Shown one piece after another: positions 16,992 through 25,469 of a stretch of DNA of 44,872 nt; within the stretch, counting starts at the first letter, position 1; every line of letters starts with the position of its first letter. Origin of the DNA: Gemmatimonadota bacterium (lineage in GTDB: Bacteria; Latescibacterota; UBA2968; UBA8231); contig PATE01000090.1 in NCBI GenBank assembly GCA_002712305.1, forward strand, positions 5,239 through 50,110, given 5' to 3'. A model generated the notes under the pieces. That model saw only the letters and a list, made by a program, of their open reading frames with translations. It was not told the origin of the DNA and did no database searches. A program made the position numbers and the translations under genes.

Positions 16992-18352
16992 GAGGCGGCC
17001 TTCGCCGTCACGGCCCGCTCGGGTTCACTGTCGAATCGCAGCGTATCGGGATCACGACGCAGACGCTCAGCCATCGCCTCCATGCGTTCGACGAAACGCT
17101 CCGGCGTGATGTCGTGATTCAACAGGGCCCCAAGGGCATTCTCGAACTCAGTGTCCAACTCCAGGTACCAGCTTCTGAAGCGGGGGTTGAAGGTCTCGCC
17201 ACCTGCAGCCTCTACTGCGTCGAGGGCACTGCGTGTCGCGGGACGAACCTCGGCATCTTCCGTGCTACCAAGAATCGGCTGTACGGAGCCGACATTCTCG
17301 ATGAACCCCGCTGCGAGTTTGCGTGACAGCATGATGCGCAGATACTCCATGCCCCAATCGGGATGGGCCGCATCGGCTGGCACCCAGAAGGCAGGACTGG
17401 AATTGGCCTCCATCGCACCGACACCCCCCTTGCCATCGACGAAACCGGGCACGGGCATGATCCGCATCTCGAATCCATCTGGCAGGGCATTGATCATCTC
17501 CGACTCGAGCCAGGTGCCACACGGGATCATCGCTGCCTTGCCCTGGAGCCAGATCATCTGGGCTTCCGTGTGTGAGAACGACGAGGTCCCTTCGAGGATG
17601 TAGTCGCGTTCGTAGAGCTGCTGGCTCAGACGTGCTGCTTCGATCAACTCGGGGCGTGCCCAGGCGCCGGGTTGCAGCGTGTCCATGTCGTTGAGCAACT
17701 CTCCGCCGCCGAGTTTGTACACCAGGGCCAGATAGATTCCGCCGAAGTAGGTGGGATACTTTCCCTGGTGTGTCAGGGGGGCAATGCCATTGCCTGTCTT
17801 CTTGATCAACTCGCACAGAGCAAGAAACTCGTCCCATGTGGCAGGAACCTGCCATCCGTGCTCGTCAAACATGCCCTTGTTGTACCAGATGCCACTGATG
17901 TTGTAAACGATGGGCAGGAAATACTGACGGCCGTCGAACTGACCCTGTTCCAATACACCGGGGAAAAAGGTTTCGCCGAAGGTCTTGTCCGGCTGACCGT
18001 AGGCTGGGGTCTGCATGAGAGAATCGAGAGGGGCGACGAGGCCGTCCTGCAGATTCACCCAGAAATTGAGGTTGTGGATTCCCCAGAAGACATCCGGAGG
18101 GTTGCCGGCGAGAAAACGTGGCCGTGTCTGATCCCAGGCCCTGGGATTCCCCCAGACATAGGCGCTGATATCTGGGTGGGCTCTCTCGAATTCGGCGGCT
18201 GAGTCAAAGACCCACTGCATGCCGTAGCCGCCCTGGAAAAACACTCCCTCCACGACTCGGTCACCCAGCAGTTGTTTTTCATCCTCCCCGCGAAAGAAGA
18301 ACGACAGGACATAGAGCCCCGCCAGGAGGGCGACCATGATTTTCGAGCGCAT
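16988..18352 (-). CDS. Extracellular sugar-binding protein of an ABC importer
   Basis: This 454-aa protein has an N-terminal membrane anchor/signal (KIMVALLAGLYVLSFFF) with no lipobox Cys, so it is probably either cleaved or signal-anchored. The mature protein is a family 1 solute-binding protein: 'GNPPDVFWG', 'FLPIVYNISGIWYNKGMFDEHGWQVPATWDEFLALCELIKKTG', 'GKAAMIPCGTWLESEM' and 'ANSSPAFWVPADA'. These are the standard two-lobe elements for oligosaccharide-type ligands. It is the first gene of the three-gene operon. No ATPase gene is nearby, so a shared MsmK-like ATPase elsewhere must be assumed. A possible truncated gene lies just upstream at 18364. Confidence 0.95.
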   Translation of the reverse strand: MRSKIMVALLAGLYVLSFFFRGEDEKQLLGDRVVEGVFFQGGYGMQWVFDSAAEFERAHPDISAYVWGNPRAWDQTRPRFLAGNPPDVFWGIHNLNFWVNLQDGLVAPLDSLMQTPAYGQPDKTFGETFFPGVLEQGQFDGRQYFLPIVYNISGIWYNKGMFDEHGWQVPATWDEFLALCELIKKTGNGIAPLTHQGKYPTYFGGIYLALVYKLGGGELLNDMDTLQPGAWARPELIEAARLSQQLYERDYILEGTSSFSHTEAQMIWLQGKAAMIPCGTWLESEMINALPDGFEMRIMPVPGFVDGKGGVGAMEANSSPAFWVPADAAHPDWGMEYLRIMLSRKLAAGFIENVGSVQPILGSTEDAEVRPATRSALDAVEAAGGETFNPRFRSWYLELDTEFENALGALLNHDITPERFVERMEAMAERLRRDPDTLRFDSEPERAVTAKAAS

Positions 18353-18363
18353 GTGAGCTATTC

Positions 18364-18530
18364 TCAGACCGACGTCAGAGTCGACGTGTCCAGTGACAAC
18401 CAGCGAGGGCCAGGGCGATCGTGACGTTCAGGATGATTGCCGTAGGTGTAGTCGGTTATCGAGTCGGGTTCGTTGGGTTGCTCCAGGAATTCGCGTGACC
18501 TCCAATTTATACGAAGGGTGTCCGCAGATA
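18364..18530 (-). pseudogene. Possible C-terminal remnant of an unidentified gene upstream of the importer
   Basis: The minus ORF 18612-18364 contains a protein-like stretch, 'LRINWRSREFLEQPNEPD' then 'YGNHPERHDRPGPRWLSLD'. It ends with TGA 11 bases before the binding protein ATG, an operon-like spacing. Its N-terminal 30 residues look non-coding, and no start with a ribosome binding site is apparent. I do not recognise the family. It may be the tail of an enzyme that once headed the importer operon. The remaining 374-base divergent gap holds nothing else I can support. Confidence 0.35.
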
Positions 18531-18726
18531 CAGCGAGCCCGGCCACTCGACGCTGTTCGGGTCGCCGCTGTGAGTCCTTGTCGGTAGACAGATCCGTGTG
18601 AATCCTTGTCACACCGGCGAGTTCGCCGTAGATGTTCTACTTGGCGCCCCGCGTCGAGATCTTCAATCCCTGTGTCCGACGTGGGCACACTCAGTATGGC
18701 CAGACCATCACCACTCGAGCGATCAC

Positions 18727-20184
18727 GTGCCCCAGCCAACCACGCAACATCAGTCGAGCACACAGGTCATTCTCTCTTTCGCCACGGAGGTGGCGGAAGA
18801 ACCGAAGGACTTCGAGCACATCAAGGCCCTTGCTCAGTTCCTTTCCAGCGAGGGACTGATCGGCAACTTCCACCTCACCGGCGACTACGCCCGAGCGCTG
18901 AAACACAACGGTCGGCTAGACGTGGTCGAAGCACTCAGGTGCCATGAGATCGGCTTTCACTGCAATCATCATGGCGCAGCACCGTTCATGGCCGGCTATC
19001 TGGAGAGCATGAACTGGCGCGATGGCATTGCTGAATGGACCCGCAACGAACTGCCGGGGCTTCACGTCGTCGAGGAGTTGTTCGGACGACGTCCCGTCTA
19101 TTACACGACAGAATTCAACAAGGCTCCGCAGTCCATCTTCGCCAGTTCCCAGGCTGGCCTGCCGACGATCGGATACCTCGACGTACCGACGCGAGGCCAC
19201 GGAGCGGTGTGGTACTGCAATGCCCTTGTCCCGAGCTGTGGCAGTCCGATCGGATTGGAACGTTTCTTCAACACCGGGCTGACGCCCGAAGCGGACGGCC
19301 ACTATGAGGAGAAAGAGCGGTCGTGTCGAGGCAAGTTCGACGGGTTCGTCGAGAAGCTCAACGGGCAGAAGAGCACACTGATCCGGGTCTTTCAGCATTC
19401 CTACAAGACCTACGCCGTGTTCCCCTTCGAACGTCCGAAACCGAAGATCTACCGCGACGACGACCTGTACTACGAGGAGCATCCACCCTATCTGGATCTG
19501 CTTCCCGAGACGAAGTACCAAAAGGGCTTCGACATGTTCGAACGCATCATCAGGTACTACGCCGACAGAGCTTCCTTCACAACGTTCTCGACATATCGCG
19601 ACGGGTTTCGCCAAAACCAGGGACAGTGGCTGAGCCTGTCAGAGCTCGACGACGTCTGTGCCTTGCTCAGCCATCGCCTGGATGCCTATGTGAACGACAC
19701 GCTGTCGGTCTCCCCCGCCGAAGCCTTTGGCATGCTGGTTCGTGTGCTGAGGGTTTATCACGAAGACGGTGCCTTGCCTCAGCAGGTCTTCATGCGAAAT
19801 GTGATCGGCCCCACGTCGCCTATCTCGAACATGGCTGAGAAGGCAGACGCCAACACCGCAGACTTGCTCGCGTCTTTGCAGGCCATCGATCGCGCCATTG
19901 ACGATGCGCAATCGGTCCCGTCTTCGATCGAGGTCGCCGGTGCTACGGTCGGACCAGGACAGTTGCTGCACGGACTGCGATGTCTCTACATGGCGACAAG
20001 AGAGAATCGGTCGCTGCCCACGGTGACACTTTCCGGCGTCAATCTGCCGCTGATCGCTGACGAGCCCTTCTTCATGGAAGAGACCTTCACCAAAGACAGC
20101 TACCCGGAGGACTTCGAAGGACGCAATGTCTGCCAGATGTGTCGCCTTCAATCATGGAGTTGGAAACCCGCCGTCGCCTCGTGA
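18727..20184 (+). CDS. Polysaccharide deacetylase (NodB)-like protein
   Basis: About 485 aa from GTG 18727; the track's start at 18598 adds 43 unconvincing residues, and no start has a strong ribosome binding site, so the N-terminus is tentative. The front half looks like a NodB-type barrel: 'VILSFATEV', 'GNFHLTGDYARAL', 'CHEIGFHCNHHG' and 'RRPVYYTTEFNKAPQ'. The usual catalytic Asp-Asp of motif 1 is not seen; Thr-Glu occupies that strand. The His-rich 'HCNHH' could be the metal site. The C-terminal part (residues about 320-485) is a separate helical domain ending in 'CQMCRLQSWSW'. No signal peptide is visible. It diverges from the sugar importer and precedes a lactonase, suggesting carbohydrate processing. 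Confidence 0.65.
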   Translation: MPQPTTQHQSSTQVILSFATEVAEEPKDFEHIKALAQFLSSEGLIGNFHLTGDYARALKHNGRLDVVEALRCHEIGFHCNHHGAAPFMAGYLESMNWRDGIAEWTRNELPGLHVVEELFGRRPVYYTTEFNKAPQSIFASSQAGLPTIGYLDVPTRGHGAVWYCNALVPSCGSPIGLERFFNTGLTPEADGHYEEKERSCRGKFDGFVEKLNGQKSTLIRVFQHSYKTYAVFPFERPKPKIYRDDDLYYEEHPPYLDLLPETKYQKGFDMFERIIRYYADRASFTTFSTYRDGFRQNQGQWLSLSELDDVCALLSHRLDAYVNDTLSVSPAEAFGMLVRVLRVYHEDGALPQQVFMRNVIGPTSPISNMAEKADANTADLLASLQAIDRAIDDAQSVPSSIEVAGATVGPGQLLHGLRCLYMATRENRSLPTVTLSGVNLPLIADEPFFMEETFTKDSYPEDFEGRNVCQMCRLQSWSWKPAVAS

Positions 20185-20379
20185 CGGACTCCGTGTTCGG
20201 TCCAATCGGTGAGAAGACGGACAGTTGCGTGACCGTTCCGGAGCCGATTGGTTCTCTCCATACCCGTCGCCCGCAACTGGTGGGCTTTTGACGGTGGAAA
20301 ACATCACTCCAAGCTCTTTCGGCCCCGGCGAAGGTGAAGCCGACGCGGCATGCCGCCCGCTGGGCCCATGGTGAGAAGA

Positions 20380-21576
20380 ATGACACAGACACATTACGAT
20401 TTCTGCGTGGCCGCGGGCCAGCCATCCGGCCGCGATGCGACGGGAGGCGGTCAGCAGTGGGCCGCCAGCGCGCTGTACACCTGCCGGCTCGTTGCGGACG
20501 GCAGCGCCATCGACATCGTGAGCTCGACAGAGTTACCCAGCACTCCCCCCGGATACATGACGCTTGCCCGAACGAGATCAGGGGAGCAGATGCTCTACGT
20601 CACAAGTGGCAAAGAGGTTCGCTGGTTCTCGATTGACGACCAGAACGAGTTGACGCCCCTTGGCTCTGTACCGACAGGTACAGAGAGCGCGTCGCACCTG
20701 TGCACAGATCCCGATGGGCGCCTCCTGTTCACCGCCAACTACGGCAGCGGCTCCGTATCCCTGATTCCCATCGCCGAGGATGGCACGCTTGGGGAAGCCA
20801 AAGTGTATTCGCACGGTCCCGGAGCGCATGCAGGCGCCGAAGGCACCTGGGGCGATGGGCCACAGTTCCGGCAGGAGTCCGCACACCCTCACGGCGTGGT
20901 CGTGTGTGGTGAGCAGCTCTACGTAGCAGATCTGGGGACAAATCAGGTCGTCTGTTGGACCATCGACCTCGACAACAACGCGTTAGAGGCAGCAAGCGCC
21001 ATCACCGTGCACGATCTTGCCGGGCCTCGGCACATTCAGTTCACAAGCGATGGCGAACTTGGATTCGTCCTCAATGAGCTGGACAACACGGTCTGCGTGC
21101 TGCGACGTGATGCGACCAAGGGGGGTGAGCTTTCGCTGGTGCAGACCCTGTCTTCGTTGCCGGAGGGCTGGGCAGAGGCCCACACCGATCCAGCAACATT
21201 CCCAAACGAGGTCTACTCCAAACCGTCACACGCATCCGAACTGCTGCTCTCGCCGGATGACCGCTTCGTGTACGCCAGCAATCGCGGGCATGATTCCGTC
21301 GCGGTTTTTGCGTTGGATCCATCGACCCAGAAGCTCACGCCAGTCCAGTTCGAACCGACGCGGGGACGAATCCCCTGGGTCTTCTGCTTGAGCGCAGATG
21401 GTCGCTTTGTGGTCGTGCAGAACAACCACACACGGGCTTCCGAGGCAAGGCCGGACAGTGTCGTCGTGTTTCAACGAGATGAGTCCACTGGGCTGTTGCG
21501 CCTGGCTGAGGCACGCCTGGAGTTTCCAACCGTGTCCTCCGTCTGGGCACTACCCGTGAAAGCGTCCCATGGCTGA
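20380..21576 (+). CDS. Lactonase-type seven-bladed beta-propeller (6-phosphogluconolactonase-like)
   Basis: This 398-aa protein belongs to the Pgl/YbhE-type lactonase family, which hydrolyses sugar lactones. Blade motifs recur: 'TDPDGRLLFTANYGSGSVSLIPI', 'SAHPHGVVV', 'YVADLGTNQV', 'GPRHIQFTSDGELGFVLNELDNTV', 'ASELLLSPDDRFVYASNRGHDSVAVF' and 'FCLSADGRFVVVQNN'. 'HPHGVV' and 'ANYGSGSVS' match the conserved active-site face of the family. I prefer ATG 20380 (MTQTHYDFCVAAGQ), with GAGAAG upstream, over the track start ten codons earlier. Its last eight bases overlap the next gene, so the two are translationally coupled. Confidence 0.85.
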   Translation: MTQTHYDFCVAAGQPSGRDATGGGQQWAASALYTCRLVADGSAIDIVSSTELPSTPPGYMTLARTRSGEQMLYVTSGKEVRWFSIDDQNELTPLGSVPTGTESASHLCTDPDGRLLFTANYGSGSVSLIPIAEDGTLGEAKVYSHGPGAHAGAEGTWGDGPQFRQESAHPHGVVVCGEQLYVADLGTNQVVCWTIDLDNNALEAASAITVHDLAGPRHIQFTSDGELGFVLNELDNTVCVLRRDATKGGELSLVQTLSSLPEGWAEAHTDPATFPNEVYSKPSHASELLLSPDDRFVYASNRGHDSVAVFALDPSTQKLTPVQFEPTRGRIPWVFCLSADGRFVVVQNNHTRASEARPDSVVVFQRDESTGLLRLAEARLEFPTVSSVWALPVKASHG

Positions 21577-22768
21577 GCCTTTCCGCGTCGCTGCCATCTG
21601 TACCATCTACTACGCCCACTCCCACGCCGACGCCATCGTCACCAAGTTCCTCAAGGGCATGTCGATCGATGAGGGATTCTACCCTCCAGAGGTCGAGGTC
21701 GTGTCGCTGTATATCGATCACGTCCTCGACACCGACATCGGCACCGCCATGGCCGCCGAATGCGGCGTGCCCATCTATCCAAGCATCCGCCGCGCCCTGC
21801 ATGCAGGCGGCGACAGCCTCGGCGTCGACGCAGTGCTGCTGATCGGCGAGCACGGCGACTATCCCTGGAACGAACGCGGTCGGCACATGTACCCGCGTCG
21901 CTACTTCTTCGAGCAGATCGCCGGTATCTTTGCCGCCAGCGGACGTTCGGTGCCGGTCTTCAACGACAAACATTTCGCCTACAATTGGGACGACGCTCGC
22001 TGGATGTGGGACCGCGCCGCCGAACTCGATATCCCGCTGATGGCCGGCTCCTGCCTGCCCCTGGCCTGGCGGCGCCCCTGGCTTGAGCACAACAAGGGGG
22101 TCGTCATCGACGAGGCCGTCGCCGTCGGCTATGGTGGCATCGAGGCCTACGGATATCACACACTCGAGACCCTTCAGTGCATGGTCGAGCGACGAGCGAG
22201 AGGTGAGAGCGGCATCGTATCCGTGCAGTGCCTGGAGGGCGACGACGTGTGGCGGGCGCGGGATGAGGGCCGCTTCTCCGGCGAGCTCGTCGAGGCCGCC
22301 TGCGCCACGGTGGAGTCTCGCACCTCGGAGCCGATGGAGTCGTGCAAGAAGCCCGCCGTGTTCCTCCTCGAGCACGACGACGGACTGCGTTCAGCGGCTC
22401 TGGTACTCCACGGTCATCTCGGCGACTGGTGTTATGCAGCCCGGGTCGGCGGCCAGGTGCAGGCAACCGAGTGTTTTCTGCAGCCCGATGGTCTGGGCGC
22501 CAACTTCGGCTACCTGAGTCGCAACATTCAGCAGTTCTTCCAGACGGGTGTGGCGCCGTACCCGCCCGAGCGCACGCTGCTAACGACGGGCGCCATCGAC
22601 GCGGCCATGAACTCACGCCACGAGGGTCATCGGCGCATCGAGACGCCCTGGCTCGACATCGCCTACGCGTCGTACGACGAGATGCCGATCCGCCCCCGGG
22701 GCGAACGGCCCAGCGGCGCCTGCCTGCGACGCGACGCGCCGGACCAACTGCTGCCGTGGAACGATTGA
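21569..22768 (+). CDS. Conserved protein of unknown function (paralogue of 398-1567)
   Basis: This 399-aa protein shares many blocks with the gene at 398: 'SHADAI', 'VLLIGEHGDYPWNERG', 'FAASGRSVPVFNDKH', 'LPLAWRRP', 'LETLQCMVERRARGESG', 'VQCLEG', 'YPPERTLLTTG' and 'EGHRRIETPWLDIAY'. The paralogues are clearly diverged, so they are an old duplication or separate acquisitions. There is no signal peptide. Here the gene overlaps a sugar lactonase by eight bases and follows a deacetylase-like gene, opposite a sugar ABC importer. This context suggests a step in sugar or sugar-acid metabolism. It is about 390-400 aa in both copies, so it looks full length. Confidence 0.85.
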   Translation: MAEPFRVAAICTIYYAHSHADAIVTKFLKGMSIDEGFYPPEVEVVSLYIDHVLDTDIGTAMAAECGVPIYPSIRRALHAGGDSLGVDAVLLIGEHGDYPWNERGRHMYPRRYFFEQIAGIFAASGRSVPVFNDKHFAYNWDDARWMWDRAAELDIPLMAGSCLPLAWRRPWLEHNKGVVIDEAVAVGYGGIEAYGYHTLETLQCMVERRARGESGIVSVQCLEGDDVWRARDEGRFSGELVEAACATVESRTSEPMESCKKPAVFLLEHDDGLRSAALVLHGHLGDWCYAARVGGQVQATECFLQPDGLGANFGYLSRNIQQFFQTGVAPYPPERTLLTTGAIDAAMNSRHEGHRRIETPWLDIAYASYDEMPIRPRGERPSGACLRRDAPDQLLPWND

Positions 22769-22809
22769 GACTGCGCCCTGGTCATCGCTTGACAAGACAG
22801 GTAGATGAA

Positions 22810-25431
22810 ATGTCCAGATGCATCCGTGCGGCATGCATGGTTCTCGCCGCAGCGAGCGCCTCATCTGCGATTCTGATCGACGGCGTTGTCCGAGATCAGA
22901 ATGGCCAGGTTGTCGAAGGGGCTCTGGTCTCCATTACAAGCGAAGAGAGCGGTGCTTCTGCTTCCGCCATCACAGGGAGCGGCGGAAAGTACCTGATCGA
23001 TCTGAACAGGCCCGACGCAACAGCCGTACTCGGAATCGCAGAGCGGCCGAGTGCATCTGCCCTGTTCCAGAACTATCCAAATCCGTTCAATCCGGAAACG
23101 ATCATCACCTTCCAGCTGGAAACGGCTGCACCCACAACCTTGGAGATCTACAACTCTATAGGGCAATCCATCAGAACCCTCGTCGATGAACCACTTGGCG
23201 TCGGTCTGCACCGTTTTCGGTGGAATGCGACGGACGACAACGGGCAGGGCGTTGCGGCAGGCACGTATTTCTATCACTTGACGAGCGATCGCTTCGTCGA
23301 GACAGGCAAAATGACCCTCCTCGACGGCCGCAAGGGCACCATGGCCATCGAGTCCGCGTCACTGATGCGGGTCACCTCTGCCGAACCACAACAGGCTGGG
23401 AAGGCGCTGGCCGATTCCGACTTCTTCACCATCACAGTGACGGGAGACGGATTCTTCGACTACGAACGGTCAGGTGTTGCGGTGGACGAAGACCTTAGCC
23501 TGGACATTCCCGTCAACAGTTCGACCGATCTTGGCATGGTGCGGCTAGCCCTTACAGACGCGCCCGTCGATGATGCGGACGCGGTTCTTGTGACCATCAA
23601 CACTGTAGATATTCGTCGTGATGGTGGCGGGCCCTGGCGGACCTTCGTCGGCGAGTCACGAACCTTCGATCTGTTGTCGCTCAGTGGCGGTGTCAGTGAG
23701 ATGCTTGGTGAAGAGGTACTCGAGCCCGGAGAGTTCTCCGGCGTCCGATTGCAGGTGGAGTCGGCGCAGATTGTCATCGATGGTGAGACCTTCGACCTCG
23801 AGATGCCTTCCGGTGAGCAGCGTGGCCTACAACTGCAGGGCGACTACAGGATCGTCACGGGTGAAACACTCGATCTGATGATCGATTTCGATGCCCGAAG
23901 GTCGATCACTCGCCGGGGGCAAGACAGTGACTTCGCCATGAGTCCCATTCTTCGTCTTGTCCCGACGAAAGGAGCCGGCTTCATCACCGGACATGTCTTC
24001 GCCGATGGCACCGCCGCGGCCGTCATCGCCCGTCAAGGCGATGAGGAGATCTCATCGGCGATCGTCGATCCAGAGGATGGGACGTACCGAATCTCGTTCC
24101 TGGAACCGGGTGTCTATGACCTCCGTGTTGAGAGCGAGTTGAGGATCGAACCCTCGGTGATCGAAGGGATTGAGGTCGTCGCACGCCGAGGCATACGTGA
24201 TGTCGACTTCGGCGACAGACCTGAGGATCAGGGTCCTGAGGATGAAGGTGACGACGATGCTGATTTCGCCAGCGTTGCTTGGGCCTGCGCGGCAGGCGAC
24301 GCCCCCATGGTCGACTTCCAGATTGCGGGCGACGCGATAACCCTCCACTTCGAGGCGCCCCCTACCGAGCTGGGTCTGTCCTCGGTGGTGTTGCAGACGG
24401 AGCCGACGGACTGTAACCGTGGCGCCTGCGCCAACGGCTCGCAAGGGTTTCACCTTCTGGAGTTGCGACGACTGCCTTTCGCGAACCTCGACGCAGCATC
24501 TGTGTCGATGATGGTGTCGGCACCGACTCACAGGCGAATACCAGCGACGCTCTCTCTGTTGGCGGATGGTCCGGGGATCACCTGTGAGGCCGAGCTGGTG
24601 ACCGACCATAGCTACGAGGCAGGTCCGCAGGAAACCGATCCGATCGAAGTGCCGGTGGTCGCGGCGCCGGACCTTGACCGGTATGCGGGTTTCGAGCTGC
24701 CGCCACCCACTGCTGAGGCCGCCATGCTCACCGTCTCGACGACGGCGCGCGAGATGGCCTTTGGCCTGCCGACGGTTCGCAAGATCTCCGGGCCGGTCCG
24801 ATTCGGTCTCTACGGCAATCCTCGCGAGGAGCACTGGCGCCTGGTGTCTGAGATCATCGAAGTCCTCGCCGTCGTTGCACCCTCGTTAGAGGCGGGTTAT
24901 GCCGAGACTCATGAGGATGTGACGTTCCCCGTGTTGCTGCGGGCTTGTGAGGAATGGGAGCGAAGCAAGGACGGCGTCGGAGGCCACCGATACTCCGAGT
25001 GCAGGACGGGCCCCTCTGGTTTCCTCTCCGGTGGGCCCGGCGCCGACAGCCCCTGGTGGGTCTGGATCGATATCTCCATCGACGAGGCCAATGGGTACTC
25101 GGGGAACCTGCCGACGGTCCGCCACGAGATCGGCCATGCGCTGGGGATGTGGCATCCGTTCTGCGGCCAGAGCCAGATGACGATCGATCACCCGCAGGGA
25201 CAGGGCCGCTTCTTCAGTGCTGCCGATCTGGCCACGATTGCGGCGGTTCACGATGCGCGAGCCATGCACGGCATGCGGGTAGACCAGATCGGCGCCGCGC
25301 TGGGGATCCCGGCCGATGACCGCTGGTCTGCTCTGCAGGCCGACCGCGGGCTTGCCTGCCAGGTCCCGGACGACGCCTTCACCGCTCTCTTCCAGGACTA
25401 CGCCACCACGGCCGTCCTGCAGAGCCGCTGA
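22810..25431 (+). CDS. Secreted multidomain metzincin-type metalloprotease with N-terminal FlgD-like Ig domain
   Basis: 873 aa from ATG 22810 (AGG about nine bases upstream); the track start at 22342 runs back through the preceding gene and is wrong. In order: signal peptide (CMVLAAASASSA), a carboxypeptidase-regulatory-like domain (ILIDGVVRDQNGQVVEGALVS), a FlgD-type Ig domain at about 80-170 (NYPNPFNPETIITFQL, GQGVAAGTYFYHL), a DUF4382-like domain at about 235-385 (LALTDAPVDDADAVLVTINTV), a second regulatory-like domain (GFITGHVFADGT), an acidic linker, and a C-terminal protease. The protease carries 'RHEIGHALGMWHPF', an exact HExxHxxGxxH zinc site. The FlgD-like domain is normally a C-terminal sorting tail; here it is near the N-terminus. 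It is expected outside the cell or on the surface. Confidence 0.88.
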   Translation: MSRCIRAACMVLAAASASSAILIDGVVRDQNGQVVEGALVSITSEESGASASAITGSGGKYLIDLNRPDATAVLGIAERPSASALFQNYPNPFNPETIITFQLETAAPTTLEIYNSIGQSIRTLVDEPLGVGLHRFRWNATDDNGQGVAAGTYFYHLTSDRFVETGKMTLLDGRKGTMAIESASLMRVTSAEPQQAGKALADSDFFTITVTGDGFFDYERSGVAVDEDLSLDIPVNSSTDLGMVRLALTDAPVDDADAVLVTINTVDIRRDGGGPWRTFVGESRTFDLLSLSGGVSEMLGEEVLEPGEFSGVRLQVESAQIVIDGETFDLEMPSGEQRGLQLQGDYRIVTGETLDLMIDFDARRSITRRGQDSDFAMSPILRLVPTKGAGFITGHVFADGTAAAVIARQGDEEISSAIVDPEDGTYRISFLEPGVYDLRVESELRIEPSVIEGIEVVARRGIRDVDFGDRPEDQGPEDEGDDDADFASVAWACAAGDAPMVDFQIAGDAITLHFEAPPTELGLSSVVLQTEPTDCNRGACANGSQGFHLLELRRLPFANLDAASVSMMVSAPTHRRIPATLSLLADGPGITCEAELVTDHSYEAGPQETDPIEVPVVAAPDLDRYAGFELPPPTAEAAMLTVSTTAREMAFGLPTVRKISGPVRFGLYGNPREEHWRLVSEIIEVLAVVAPSLEAGYAETHEDVTFPVLLRACEEWERSKDGVGGHRYSECRTGPSGFLSGGPGADSPWWVWIDISIDEANGYSGNLPTVRHEIGHALGMWHPFCGQSQMTIDHPQGQGRFFSAADLATIAAVHDARAMHGMRVDQIGAALGIPADDRWSALQADRGLACQVPDDAFTALFQDYATTAVLQSR

Positions 25432-25469
25432 GCTCGGGTCGAGGCCAGTCACTCGAGAGCAGACGCTGG

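Noticed and set aside
22342-22809. 156-codon N-terminal extension of the metzincin in the ORF track
   Set aside because: It overlaps the whole 3' part of a conserved gene in another frame, and a signal peptide begins at ATG 22810.
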